From: an uncultured Cryomorphaceae bacterium
Lineage (GTDB): Bacteria; Bacteroidota; Bacteroidia; Flavobacteriales; Schleiferiaceae
Length of the DNA stretch: 62,418 nt
Direction: 5' to 3'
Assembly: GCA_937129395.1 (NCBI GenBank)
Contig: CAKZNE010000032.1
Span: forward strand, 1-62,418
Under the pieces are notes generated by a model, which was not told the DNA's origin, searched no databases, and was given only the letters and a program-made list of their open reading frames with translations. The position numbers and the translations under genes are program-made. Shown here in pieces: positions 16,898-24,871 of this stretch (position 1 is the first letter of the stretch; each line of letters opens with the position of its first letter).

Positions 16898-18748
16898 CTA
16901 TTTCATTAATTTATAAATAGAAATAGAAAGCGGTTGAACTTCTAATTCAGTAGATTCAAAAACTTCCTTAGTCAAAACATTTTCTCCCTTAGAACCGATT
17001 GGCCATAATTCTTGAAAACGATTGAGATTAAGGGTTTTGGTTTCTTCCTTTTCGCTTGTATTTACTACCACCATAATTACTTCCTTTTTATGGTGACGGA
17101 AATAAACATAAATGCCATTTTCTGGAACAAAATGCGTCATTTCCCCCTTGGTAATCGCTTCAGAATTTGCACGCCATTTTAAAAGATTAGCAATATAATC
17201 GTGGATTAAATTCTCTTTTGCATTTCTTCCCTCTTGGGTGAACTTATTGATCTGGTCATCAGGCCATCCTCCTGCAAAGTCTTCTCTAATCAGTCCATGA
17301 TTTTCCACGCCACGCATTAAAACTTCCGTACCATACTATAAACAGTGAATTCCTCTAATGGTAAAAAGCATTCCCAAAGCAGTTTGCATTTTTTGAATAT
17401 CCCCATTTAAATGGCCAAAAATCCGAGCCAAATCATGATTGTCTAAAAAAGTGACATGGTTTTCTGGTTTTTGATATAGGTAATCCGCTGCCAGTCTGTA
17501 ATAAACTTTGGCAATTCCTTCGGTCCAACCTTGTTCTCTTACCAAGGATTCTTGAATGGCAAATGCCAATTGAAAATCCGTAACAGCGTCCATATTGGAT
17601 TTTATCTTATTAAAAGGATTTCCTTCCACAAAATAGCTCTGTATTTCTGGACCATGAACCCATGTTTCCCCAAAAATGAAAAATTCTGGATATTCCTTTT
17701 TTACCCTAGCTGCCAATTCCCCCATAAATTTTTGATCCGGGTAAGTATAGGTGTCAATTCTAAAAGCATCAACACCAAATTCCTCTATCCACCAAATACT
17801 ATTTTGAATAAGAAACTCTGCAACCGGTTCATAAGTTTGATTTAAATCAGGCATTGAGGCCACAAACCATCCATCTTTAAATTTTTTAGAATCGGCTTTG
17901 GAACTGTGAGGATCAAATAAGGTTGCTGCTCTGTAATTGGTTTGAAGATACCCATCATCATAACTTTCATGAAAATTGAAAAAATTAGAATCCGGTAAAT
18001 CTTGGAAAAAATGATGTTCGGTTCCCACATGGTTGTAAACCATATCCATTACCATGGTCATTTCTCTTTTATGTAGTTCCTCCACTAAAGTTTTATACAA
18101 TTCATTGCTTCCAAATCTTGGATCTATGGAATAATTGTCGGTAATGGCATAGCCATGGTAGGAAGCTTCTGGCATATCGTTAGTAAGCAAGGGGCAGATC
18201 CAGAGTGAATTCATTCCTAAATTTTGAATATAATCCAGGTGATTTAGTATTCCTTGAATATCACCTCCATGCCTTCCATAAATAGAATCACGGCTGTAAA
18301 CTTTTTCCTTTAATTTTTTAGGGTGATCATTTTTCGAATCTCCATTTGCAAAACGATCTGGACTTATTAAATACATTACATCGCTTTGATCCAAACTTCT
18401 TCGATTTCTTTTTCTTCTAGTTTTAAATAAATAATCGACTTTATATTTTCCAAACTTCATCTTCAAAATAGAGTCCTCACTATTGGAATTGATTAGGAGT
18501 TTAATAAAATAGTATTTGGGGTTCGCCGCTTTTTTTATTTCAATTATTTGAGCCACCTCTCCAGAAAAGGAAGGTTTCTTTTGGTTTGATTTTTCTGTTT
18601 TTACAATTAAACTAAGCGTGTCATTTGCCATTCCCTTCCACCAAAAAGGCGGAAAAACCTCAACTTGAGCATTTAAAAAACCAGTGCAGGAAAAAAATAA
18701 AACCAAGCTTAAAGTGTAGTTTTTACACCTATTCGAAACAAATACCAT
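16898..18748 (-). pseudogene. GH13 neopullulanase/SusA-like enzyme interrupted by an in-frame TAG
   Basis: One coding frame of about 616 codons broken by a single TAG at 17336-17338. The part before it (18748 to 17339, 470 residues) has a signal peptide, a small N-terminal beta domain and the GH13 regions VMDMVYNHV, DAFRIDTYT, FIFGETW and FLDNHDLARIF. Translation stops after RGIHCL, where relatives read ...YYGTE. The next codons in the same frame read YGTEVLMRGVENHG and continue through a normal C-terminus (GGWPDDQIN, SISIYKLMK). No shift of frame occurs: one base change from a Tyr codon explains everything. The truncated product would lack strand 8 and the C-terminal domain. It may be a true nonsense mutation, a sequencing error or a suppressed stop. 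It converges on the MFS gene with only 3 bp between. Confidence 0.85.
18711..18731. promoter_or_regulatory. Palindromic operator, site 5 (inside the GH13 signal-peptide codons)
   Basis: AAAGTGTA, spacer GTTTT, TACACCTA (one mismatch in the right arm). It lies about 18-38 bp inside the coding start of the minus-strand GH13 gene. No usable in-frame ATG exists downstream that would keep a signal peptide, so the site really is within the transcribed region, a possible roadblock or auxiliary operator to site 6, about 90 bp away. Confidence 0.6.
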
Positions 18749-18821
18749 TAGATCAGGGTTTTAATTGATAAATATTAGTTAAACTTTATTTAATGAACAA
18801 TTATTTTTTCTAAATTGCACC

Positions 18822-18842
18822 TTATTGTAATATATACACTAA
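18822..18842. promoter_or_regulatory. Palindromic operator, site 6 (divergent GH13 / starch-binding protein)
   Basis: TTATTGTA, spacer ATATA, TACACTAA, in the intergenic region between the minus-strand GH13 gene and the plus-strand starch-binding-like gene. TAAATTTA (18855-18862), one base off the -7 consensus, begins 14 bp after the core, matching the geometry at sites 1 and 3. Confidence 0.65.
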
Positions 18843-18874
18843 GTAAACAAATTCTAAATTTAAACCATACAATT

Positions 18875-20545
18875 ATGAAGAAAATTTATTCTCTAATGAT
18901 TGCCCTACTAAGTACCGGTGCTATGATGGCCCAACACAATGTTACTTTTAGGGTAGATTTGGGAACAACTCCAGCAAACGCAAACGGCGTTCATGTAGCG
19001 GGTGATTTCCAAATGGCTGCAGGTGCCGCAGGAAATTGGGATCCAGCTGCCACGGCTCTTACTAATGTTTCAGGTAGCATTTATGAAGTGCAGGTTACCA
19101 TTCCAGCAGGGGTTTACCAATATAAGTTTATAAACGATAATGACTGGCCAGGTGTAGAATCTGTTCCAGCAACTGTTCAAGTTGATTTAGGAAATGGTAA
19201 CGATAATAGATGGTTTAATGTAATGGGTGATACAGTACTTTCTGCAGTAATGTTTAGTGGTGCAGCTCCAACAGGAATGCATGCCTTAACTACCAGAGTA
19301 GATTTATCTTTAGAAGCATCTGTGGATGATACAGTAAGTGTTGCTGGTAGTTTTTTAACACCAAGCTGGTCTCCTGGTTCAGTACAAATGACGGACTTAG
19401 GCGGGGATAGCATCTATACGCATATTGCTTATGTTGCTCCTGGAACTATGGCAGAATGGAAATTTATTAATGGAACGGATTGGGCTTTTGCAGAATCTGT
19501 ACCTAGTGGATGTGCAGTGAATGGTAATAGAGGTATGACCGTAAATAGCGATACTGTATATACAGGAGCTACTATTTGTTTCGGACAATGTGCTTCTTGT
19601 TTTATTCCTGATACTGGAAATGTTACCATTAATGTAGATATGTCAAACGTTTGTGGTTGGACATCTGATTCTGTAGATTTTGCTGGCCCATACAATGGCT
19701 GGGGAGGCGGAGATTTCCTAACAGATCCTGATGGAGATGGAGTATATTCCGTTACAGTAAGAGTTGCTGGACCAGAATTTAAATACAAGGCAAGATCCAT
19801 TCAAAATGGTCAAACCAGCTGGGAAGGTGGAGCAGATAAAATTGTAAATTTTGTTGGTGATACTGTGGTTACTGTTCGTTGTTTCGGTGCAGATGTTTCT
19901 GGAGCTTGTTCTCCAAAACCAGCTCCTGGTGATATTACTTTTCAAGTAGATGTAAGCACATTCCCAAATCAAGCGGATTTAAATGACATCTATATTATTG
20001 GTGATTTCACAAACCCACAATGGCAAAGCGGAAAAATTTTAATGTCCCCAGTTGCAGGAATGCCTGGTGTTTTTGAAACGACTGTAAATGATATTTGTCC
20101 AGGAAAAATTTCCTATAAATTCATGAATGTAAAAACTGATGCTACTGAACAAGAAGAAGGTTTCGTAGGATTAGTAGACTCTTCTTGTACTGAACCTAGT
20201 GGAACTGGAAGTCTTAACAGATTCTTTGTCCGTCCTGATGCAATGGCTCATACTCTTGCCAACAAATGGGATAGATGTGAGTCTATTATTGGTTTAGAAG
20301 AGCAATTTTCTCAAACTCTAATAGATGTGTATCCAAACCCATTTACTGGAAGTACAACAGTAAGTTTGGATGAAAATGAAAGCTTTACAATTTCTTTAAG
20401 AGATTTAACTGGTAAAGTACTTTACAGTGCTGAAGCTAGCGGAAATCATACACTTAGCTCAGAAAATATTACTTCTGGTGTTTACCTTTTAACGGTTACA
20501 AACGATAAGGGAGAAACAAATGTCAATAAGGTGATTGTGCAGTAA
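18875..20545 (+). CDS. Secreted protein with four starch-binding/E-set-like domains and T9SS sorting domain
   Basis: 556 residues, no catalytic domain recognised. The ATG at 18875 gives a clean signal peptide (MKKIYSLMIALLSTGAMMAQ); a longer reading from 18815 would run across operator 6 and is rejected. Four tandem beta domains follow, each opening with xVxxxVDL/M and a VAGDF/VAGSF/FAGPYNGW/IIGDF strand and ending in a YKF or WKF strand: about residues 21-115, 130-235, 250-345 and 355-450. C-terminal T9SS type A domain (VYPNPFTGS...NKVIVQ) directs it to the cell surface or medium. The strand patterns resemble CBM20/CBM48-type glycan-binding folds. A surface role like SusE/SusF is inferred from context. 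Two tandem terminators follow. Confidence 0.8.
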   Translation: MKKIYSLMIALLSTGAMMAQHNVTFRVDLGTTPANANGVHVAGDFQMAAGAAGNWDPAATALTNVSGSIYEVQVTIPAGVYQYKFINDNDWPGVESVPATVQVDLGNGNDNRWFNVMGDTVLSAVMFSGAAPTGMHALTTRVDLSLEASVDDTVSVAGSFLTPSWSPGSVQMTDLGGDSIYTHIAYVAPGTMAEWKFINGTDWAFAESVPSGCAVNGNRGMTVNSDTVYTGATICFGQCASCFIPDTGNVTINVDMSNVCGWTSDSVDFAGPYNGWGGGDFLTDPDGDGVYSVTVRVAGPEFKYKARSIQNGQTSWEGGADKIVNFVGDTVVTVRCFGADVSGACSPKPAPGDITFQVDVSTFPNQADLNDIYIIGDFTNPQWQSGKILMSPVAGMPGVFETTVNDICPGKISYKFMNVKTDATEQEEGFVGLVDSSCTEPSGTGSLNRFFVRPDAMAHTLANKWDRCESIIGLEEQFSQTLIDVYPNPFTGSTTVSLDENESFTISLRDLTGKVLYSAEASGNHTLSSENITSGVYLLTVTNDKGETNVNKVIVQ

Positions 20546-20569
20546 ATAGTATTGCAATCATTCGAAATC

Positions 20570-20601
20570 AAAAGCCACTTCTTATGGAAGTGGCTTTTTT
20601 T
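20570..20601 (+). terminator. Rho-independent terminator after the starch-binding protein
   Basis: 12-bp stem AAAAGCCACTTC / GAAGTGGCTTTT with a 5-base loop followed by a run of T, 25 bp after the stop codon. Confidence 0.85.
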
Positions 20602-20608
20602 ATGGCTT

Positions 20609-20631
20609 AAACTGGAATAAATCCAGTTTTT
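20609..20631 (+). terminator. Second tandem terminator-like hairpin
   Basis: Perfect 8-bp stem AAACTGGA / TCCAGTTT with 5-base loop, ending in a T run, 8 bp after the first terminator. Confidence 0.55.
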
Positions 20632-20722
20632 CATTTGTTGAGTTTTGTCAATCAAAACACCCTAGCCTGCAAGTTAAAATCACTTATTATCTTTTGTTAA
20701 TTTTTCTTTGTTAGGAGGTCTT

Positions 20723-20730
20723 TAGGTTTG
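20723..20730 (+). promoter_or_regulatory. -7 element before the PKD/T9SS gene
   Basis: TAGGTTTG, exact TAnnTTTG, 20 bp before the ATG at 20750. A TTTG lies 12 bp upstream (20707-20710), shorter than the 15-bp spacing of other promoters here. Confidence 0.5.
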
Positions 20731-20749
20731 CTAAAACAAAAGTATTATT

Positions 20750-22492
20750 ATGAAAAGATTCATTCTTCTTACTTCTATTTCATTTTTTGGGTTTATCCAC
20801 GCTCACGCTCAAATAACCTATTATGCTACAGACTTTTTGCAAGTAAATGACAGCATGTTGTTTAGCGAAAATACCCTGGGATTAAATAGTTTTAATTTTG
20901 ACACAACTGGAGCAAATATATTTTGGGATTATTCCAACCTAAATCACCAAACCCAAACTACCAAAACCTTTTTTAACCCCGATAATTCTGGATACAAAAA
21001 TCCCTGGTGTTTGTCAAAAGCCTATGTTTTGAATTGCAATACAAATTTTCAAAACCTCACGAATTTGGCCATTAATGAATTGGATTCCATTTCTCTTGGA
21101 CAAATTAGCTTGGAAAACCGCGTTTCTCACCAACGACTGAATGGTAATGTCTTGAAAAACAATATGATTGGCCTTAGCGCTACTATTTCCGGTACTGCAA
21201 TCCCCTTCACCTTTGAGTTTGAAGACCAAGACAGTATTTATCAATTTCCAATTCAATTTAATGGCTCGGATAGCTCAACCAGTCGGTTGATTCTTGATCT
21301 CTTTCCAGCACCAATAATTCAGGCAAAAAATTCCAAAAGAGTAAATATTGTGGATGGCTGGGGATCCCTACAAACTCCTTTTGGGACTTTTACCAACGTC
21401 CTTAAAATGAAAACAACCATAGAAAGATGGGATACGCTTTACCTTGACACTATTATAATACCTAGCCATATAACAGAGGTGGAATATAAATGGTGGGATG
21501 CTGCTTCTGGACTTCCCGTTTTGCAAGCCAAGGGAAATATTATTGCCAATATTGTAACCATAACTAAGGTGAGTTATTTAGATTCAATAAGATGCATTGC
21601 CCCTCAATCATTTTTCAGTTATTTTCCCCTATTTCCAATTTTAGACAGTGCCAGTAAAACTGTTCAAGTTCAATTTAACAATCTAAGCACAAATGCAGAC
21701 TCCGTAATTTGGGATTTGGGAGATGGTTCGATAACTCATAGTTATTCACCCAACCATATATATTCTTGTTCTGGCACAAAAAACATTCAACTCATTTCTT
21801 TTACTCAATGTAATTCTGGTTGGCAATCCGATACTTTTAGTTTTCCTCTTTTAATATCGGACACAACATCCATTGTTTCTCCTGATACCACAATAATTAA
21901 TTTCTGTTCAAACGATAGTGTTTTAATTAATGGTAAATATGAAAACCAAAGTGGGTTTTACGCGGAAATATTAAGTACCACATCAGGATGCGACAGCTTG
22001 CTAATTATTTCATTAATTGAAACAATTATAGATACCAGCTTACAAATTAATTCAAGTACAATTACGGCAAATATGTCAAATGCAACCTATCAATGGTTAG
22101 ATTGTAATAATTCAAGGGGTCGGGTTTTGGGAGCTACGGGCCAATCCTACACTCCTAATTTTAGCGGATCCTTTGCTGTTAAAATAAGTTATAACGGCTG
22201 TGTTGACACTTCTTCTTGTGAGTCAGTTTCTTTGGCTGGAATGGGAATGGAAGATATATCTAAAAGTTTAAAACTAGCTGTTTACCCAAACCCCGGAAAA
22301 GACCGTATTCAAATTGATACCCAAAGAGGTTTGGTTCTTAACTATAAAGTTTATTCGCTAATAGGGGAAGAGTTAATAAGCACCACATCCTCACAAATTG
22401 ATATTGGCATCCTTCCCCCAGGAACCTACCTGATCTGTGGTCGAAACACAGATGGGGTTTTCGTTCAAAACACTTTTGTTAAGATCCCTTAA
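20750..22492 (+). CDS. Secreted PKD-domain protein with T9SS sorting domain, function unknown
   Basis: 580 residues. Signal peptide (ILLTSISFFGFIHAHAQ); N-terminal 270 residues are beta-rich with no family I recognise; a PKD-like domain around 300-375 (VIWDLGDGSITHSYSPNHIY); an Ig-like segment with paired Cys (TYQWLDCNN, CVDTSSC); T9SS type A tail from about 508 (LAVYPNPGKDRIQI). Probably a cell-surface or secreted protein. It has its own -7 box and a terminator, and is separated from the maltodextrin locus by two terminators with no palindrome copy, so I see no reason to place it in that regulon. Confidence 0.8.
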   Translation: MKRFILLTSISFFGFIHAHAQITYYATDFLQVNDSMLFSENTLGLNSFNFDTTGANIFWDYSNLNHQTQTTKTFFNPDNSGYKNPWCLSKAYVLNCNTNFQNLTNLAINELDSISLGQISLENRVSHQRLNGNVLKNNMIGLSATISGTAIPFTFEFEDQDSIYQFPIQFNGSDSSTSRLILDLFPAPIIQAKNSKRVNIVDGWGSLQTPFGTFTNVLKMKTTIERWDTLYLDTIIIPSHITEVEYKWWDAASGLPVLQAKGNIIANIVTITKVSYLDSIRCIAPQSFFSYFPLFPILDSASKTVQVQFNNLSTNADSVIWDLGDGSITHSYSPNHIYSCSGTKNIQLISFTQCNSGWQSDTFSFPLLISDTTSIVSPDTTIINFCSNDSVLINGKYENQSGFYAEILSTTSGCDSLLIISLIETIIDTSLQINSSTITANMSNATYQWLDCNNSRGRVLGATGQSYTPNFSGSFAVKISYNGCVDTSSCESVSLAGMGMEDISKSLKLAVYPNPGKDRIQIDTQRGLVLNYKVYSLIGEELISTTSSQIDIGILPPGTYLICGRNTDGVFVQNTFVKIP

Positions 22493-22554
22493 TACCTAGG
22501 CTGTTCACTTTAGCTTAGCCCCATTTTTAATCTGCTGAATGGATTATTAATAAT

Positions 22555-22584
22555 AAAAAGCTCTTCAATTTAGAAGGGCTTTTT
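22555..22584 (+). terminator. Rho-independent terminator after the PKD/T9SS gene
   Basis: 12-pair stem AAAAAGCTCTTC / GAAGGGCTTTTT (one T-G wobble) with a 6-base loop and T-rich 3' arm. Confidence 0.8.
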
Positions 22585-22594
22585 AACACTCCGT

Positions 22595-22614
22595 CAAATA
22601 CCGATAGGTATTTG
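22595..22614. promoter_or_regulatory. TetR operator at the regulator's own promoter
   Basis: CAAATACC GATA GGTATTTG: perfect 8-bp arms around 4 bases. The right arm contains the -33 TTTG of the tetR promoter, so binding would repress. A second related palindrome lies at 23247-23266. Confidence 0.75.
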
Positions 22615-22637
22615 GTTAAGGTTTTTTTGTACATTTG
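22611..22637 (+). promoter_or_regulatory. tetR promoter
   Basis: TTTG (22611-22614), 15 bp, then TACATTTG (22630-22637): both boxes at the spacing seen elsewhere in the window. The ATG at 22647 follows 9 bp later; a TTG start at 22635 would lie inside the -7 box, which supports the ATG. Confidence 0.7.
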
Positions 22638-22646
22638 AAAAAGCGC

Positions 22647-23231
22647 ATGGAAAAAACCGCAGATTTCATTCTAGAAAAAGTAGCACCTCTTTTTAATCGT
22701 CAAGGTTATGTGGGTACTACATTAAGGGACCTTACCGAGGCTACCAAAATGACCAAGGGTGCTATTTATTGCAATTTTGAAAATAAGGAAGACCTCGCTA
22801 TTAAGGCCTTTAAACTCAATTTCAAAAAAGCCATAGAGCCTTTAGAAGCGGCTATTAGCAAAGGAGAAACTAGCCTAGCCAAATTGAGAGCCCTTACAGA
22901 TTATTACCGAAATTACTATGATTTTGCAAGCGGAAGAGGCGGCTGTCCAGTATTAAACGTTACCATCGATGCCCAACATATAAATTCCAAACTTTTTGAA
23001 TTGGCCAAACAAAAAAGCGAACGTTTGGTTTTAGGAATTGAAATGATAATCCGCAATGGACAAAAAGTTAATGAAATTAAAGAGGACATTAAGCCGAAGG
23101 TATATGCCCAAAATATTTACTCCATGATTGAAGGTAGTCTATTTCTGGCCTTCACATTTAAAAAGGATACCTATGTTCTAAATATCCTGGATCATGTGGA
23201 TCATTTAATAGAAAACGATTTAAAAAAATAA
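22647..23231 (+). CDS. TetR/AcrR-family transcriptional regulator
   Basis: 194 residues. N-terminal helix-turn-helix region (TLRDLTEATKMTKGAIYCNFENKEDLA) is typical of TetR. The C-terminal ligand domain carries RGGCPVLN and is otherwise unremarkable, of the AcrR type. Palindromes in front of both this gene and the following thioesterase suggest autorepression and control of that gene. The ligand may be a lipid or acyl compound, given the neighbour (inference). Confidence 0.92.
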   Translation: MEKTADFILEKVAPLFNRQGYVGTTLRDLTEATKMTKGAIYCNFENKEDLAIKAFKLNFKKAIEPLEAAISKGETSLAKLRALTDYYRNYYDFASGRGGCPVLNVTIDAQHINSKLFELAKQKSERLVLGIEMIIRNGQKVNEIKEDIKPKVYAQNIYSMIEGSLFLAFTFKKDTYVLNILDHVDHLIENDLKK

Positions 23232-23246
23232 AAAAATTTACCCAAA

Positions 23247-23266
23247 CAAATACCGATCGGTATGTA
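23247..23266. promoter_or_regulatory. TetR operator before the thioesterase gene
   Basis: CAAATACCGATCGGTATGTA, with a perfect 14-bp palindromic core ATACCGATCGGTAT (23250-23263). It shares the CAAATACCGAT half with the operator at 22595-22614 and lies 12 bp before the next ATG. Confidence 0.75.
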
Positions 23267-23278
23267 TAAAAATCAATT

Positions 23279-23767
23279 ATGAAAAAAACACTTTCAAGTT
23301 TCAGCAAAATAAGGTTTCAAGATTGTGATCCCTTTAACCACCTCAACAATTCAAAATATATTGACTACCTCATAAATGCCCGGGAGGATCAAATTTTGGA
23401 AGAATATAACTTAGATATGTTTGCCCATATCCGAAAGCATAATGCTGCTTGGGTTGTAACCTCCCACCAAATTTCCTATTTAAAACCTGCCTTAATAATG
23501 GAGGAAGTTTCCATTCAATCCCAGTTACTGCATTTTGGTGAAAGCAATATACTTGTAGAAATGAGAATGCTTGATAAAAAAGGGCTCAAATTAAAATCCG
23601 TGCTTTGGACCCAATTCACTTATTTCGATTTAAAAAGCCAAAAAAAGGCTTCACACCCAGAAGATTTAATGGGCCTATTTTCTTCAGTTTCCAATCCCAT
23701 TGAACAAAAAACATTTACTGAAAGAACAGGCAGTTTAATTCTTCAAACCAAAGAAAAAGCACTTTAG
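23279..23767 (+). CDS. Acyl-CoA thioesterase, 4HBT hotdog family
   Basis: 162 residues. The N-terminus KIRFQDCDPFNHLNNSKYIDY matches the 4-hydroxybenzoyl-CoA thioesterase/YbgC signature, with the catalytic Asp in the (D/Q)xDxxxH(V/L)NN pattern. A single hotdog domain with probable release of CoA from acyl-CoA; chain length unknown. It follows tetR by 47 bp with the second TetR operator between. Confidence 0.85.
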   Translation: MKKTLSSFSKIRFQDCDPFNHLNNSKYIDYLINAREDQILEEYNLDMFAHIRKHNAAWVVTSHQISYLKPALIMEEVSIQSQLLHFGESNILVEMRMLDKKGLKLKSVLWTQFTYFDLKSQKKASHPEDLMGLFSSVSNPIEQKTFTERTGSLILQTKEKAL

Positions 23768-23782
23768 GAATACCCTTAAAAC

Positions 23783-23813
23783 AAAACAGCCACCCTAAAT
23801 GGATGGCTGTTTT
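23783..23813. terminator. Bidirectional terminator between convergent genes
   Basis: Stem AAAACAGCCA / TGGCTGTTTT (10 bp, perfect) around an 11-base loop, with A tract before and T tract after. It can serve the thioesterase (+) and bacilliredoxin (-) genes. Confidence 0.8.
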
Positions 23814-23832
23814 AAAATGTTAAGGCAAATTA

Positions 23833-24243
23833 TTAACAGAACTCATTAAAAGCTTCCGTTAAATTCTCTGCAATCATTTCAGCTGCTCTTCCTTCAATAT
23901 GGTGTCTTTCAATCATGTGAACTAATTCGCCATTTTTGAATAAAGCCATTGAGGGAGAGGAAGGTGGAAATGGAGCCATCATAGACCTTGCTTGATTTAC
24001 CGCTTCTACATCATTACCAGCAAATGAAGTAATCATACGATCTGGCAATGCCGCATTATTTGCCGCCATTTTCACAGCAGGACGCGCATTGGATGCGGCA
24101 CAACCGCAAACAGAATTGATGATTACCAAAGTGGTACCTTCTTGATTTATTTGATTTTGTACTTCTTCCGCAGTACGTGCTTCTTTTATTCCTACAGAAG
24201 TAAGATCAGCTCTCATTGGAGCAATTAAGTCTTCCGGATACAT
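23833..24243 (-). CDS. BrxA/BrxB-type bacilliredoxin (YphP family)
   Basis: Small thioredoxin-fold protein of 136 residues; the family removes bacillithiol from proteins after oxidative stress. Begins MYPEDLIAPMRADLTSVG and carries the active-site CGC motif (NSVCGCAASNARP), followed by SPSMALFKNGELVHMIERH. The start at 24243 is chosen because an intact promoter lies at 24258-24283, inside a longer possible frame from 24291. Confidence 0.9.
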   Translation of the reverse strand: MYPEDLIAPMRADLTSVGIKEARTAEEVQNQINQEGTTLVIINSVCGCAASNARPAVKMAANNAALPDRMITSFAGNDVEAVNQARSMMAPFPPSSPSMALFKNGELVHMIERHHIEGRAAEMIAENLTEAFNEFC

Positions 24244-24257
24244 AATTAAATTTTTTA

Positions 24258-24283
24258 CAAAGGTAAGTTTTGACCATATCCAA
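24258..24283 (-). promoter_or_regulatory. Bacilliredoxin promoter
   Basis: Minus strand: TTG (24283-24281), 15 bp, TACCTTTG (24265-24258), exact -7 consensus, 14 bp before the ATG. Confidence 0.65.
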
Positions 24284-24353
24284 TGTATCAAAAGACTTGA
24301 TGATTCGGTATTTTAAAACTATTAAAAATAAGAAGTCAGACTGGCAGCTAAAT

Positions 24354-24800
24354 CTAGGGCCTCCTTTTCTTAAAAAACTCCCTCAACAAGTCCGCACTTT
24401 CCCTTTCCATAGGCCCTTGAACAAGCTTTGTTTTAGGATGTAAACTTCCTCCATGCTCCAAAAAACCCCTTTTTAAATCAGCCGCAGCATAAACCACTTT
24501 AGAAACTTGACTCCAAAATAAAGCCCCGGCACACATAGGACAAGGCTCTAAGGTTACATACAAAGTGCAGTCGCGTAAATATTTAGATCCCAAATAGCCA
24601 CTTGCTGCAGTAATAGCCAGCATTTCTGCATGAGCAGTAACATCCGTAAGTTTTTCGGTTTGATTATATCCTCTACCAATAATCCGATTTCGGCTTACCA
24701 AAACAGCACCAACAGGAATTTCATCTTCCTCAAAAGCTTTTAATGCCTCAGCATAGGCTTGGCGCATAAAATGTTGATCTGAAAAAATATCTATTTCCAA
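24354..24800 (-). CDS. tadA: tRNA-specific adenosine deaminase (nucleoside deaminase family)
   Basis: Zinc deaminase that converts A34 to inosine in tRNA-Arg(ACG). 148 residues with HAEMLAI (zinc His and catalytic Glu) and PCPMCAGAL (two zinc Cys). Start is TTG at 24800, giving the customary 11 residues before FMRQAYAEA; an ATG at 24767 is the alternative. A -7 box lies 17 bp upstream of the TTG. It is divergent from aspS. A guanine-deaminase-like relative is possible but less likely given EIPVGAVLV and the short length. Confidence 0.87.
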   Translation of the reverse strand: MEIDIFSDQHFMRQAYAEALKAFEEDEIPVGAVLVSRNRIIGRGYNQTEKLTDVTAHAEMLAITAASGYLGSKYLRDCTLYVTLEPCPMCAGALFWSQVSKVVYAAADLKRGFLEHGGSLHPKTKLVQGPMERESADLLREFFKKRRP

Positions 24801-24817
24801 AGTAGAATTTATTGTAG

Positions 24818-24825
24818 CAAAGATA
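24818..24825 (-). promoter_or_regulatory. -7 element of tadA
   Basis: Minus strand TATCTTTG, exact consensus; no clear -33 TTG. Confidence 0.5.
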
Positions 24826-24871
24826 GCTATGCCCTTAATACTTTGTAATTTCGCAAGCTAAATTTATTGAG

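Noticed and set aside
16898..17317. Separate small gene for the C-terminal GH13 fragment
   Set aside because: It is in the same frame as the upstream GH13 part with only a TAG between, and its sequence is a normal neopullulanase C-terminus; it is part of one broken gene.
18815..18874. Longer start for the starch-binding protein (first 20 codons of the open frame)
   Set aside because: This stretch contains operator 6 and the probable -7 box; the ATG at 18875 starts an ideal signal peptide.
24244..24291. N-terminal extension of the bacilliredoxin
   Set aside because: An exact TTG-N15-TACCTTTG promoter lies inside it.
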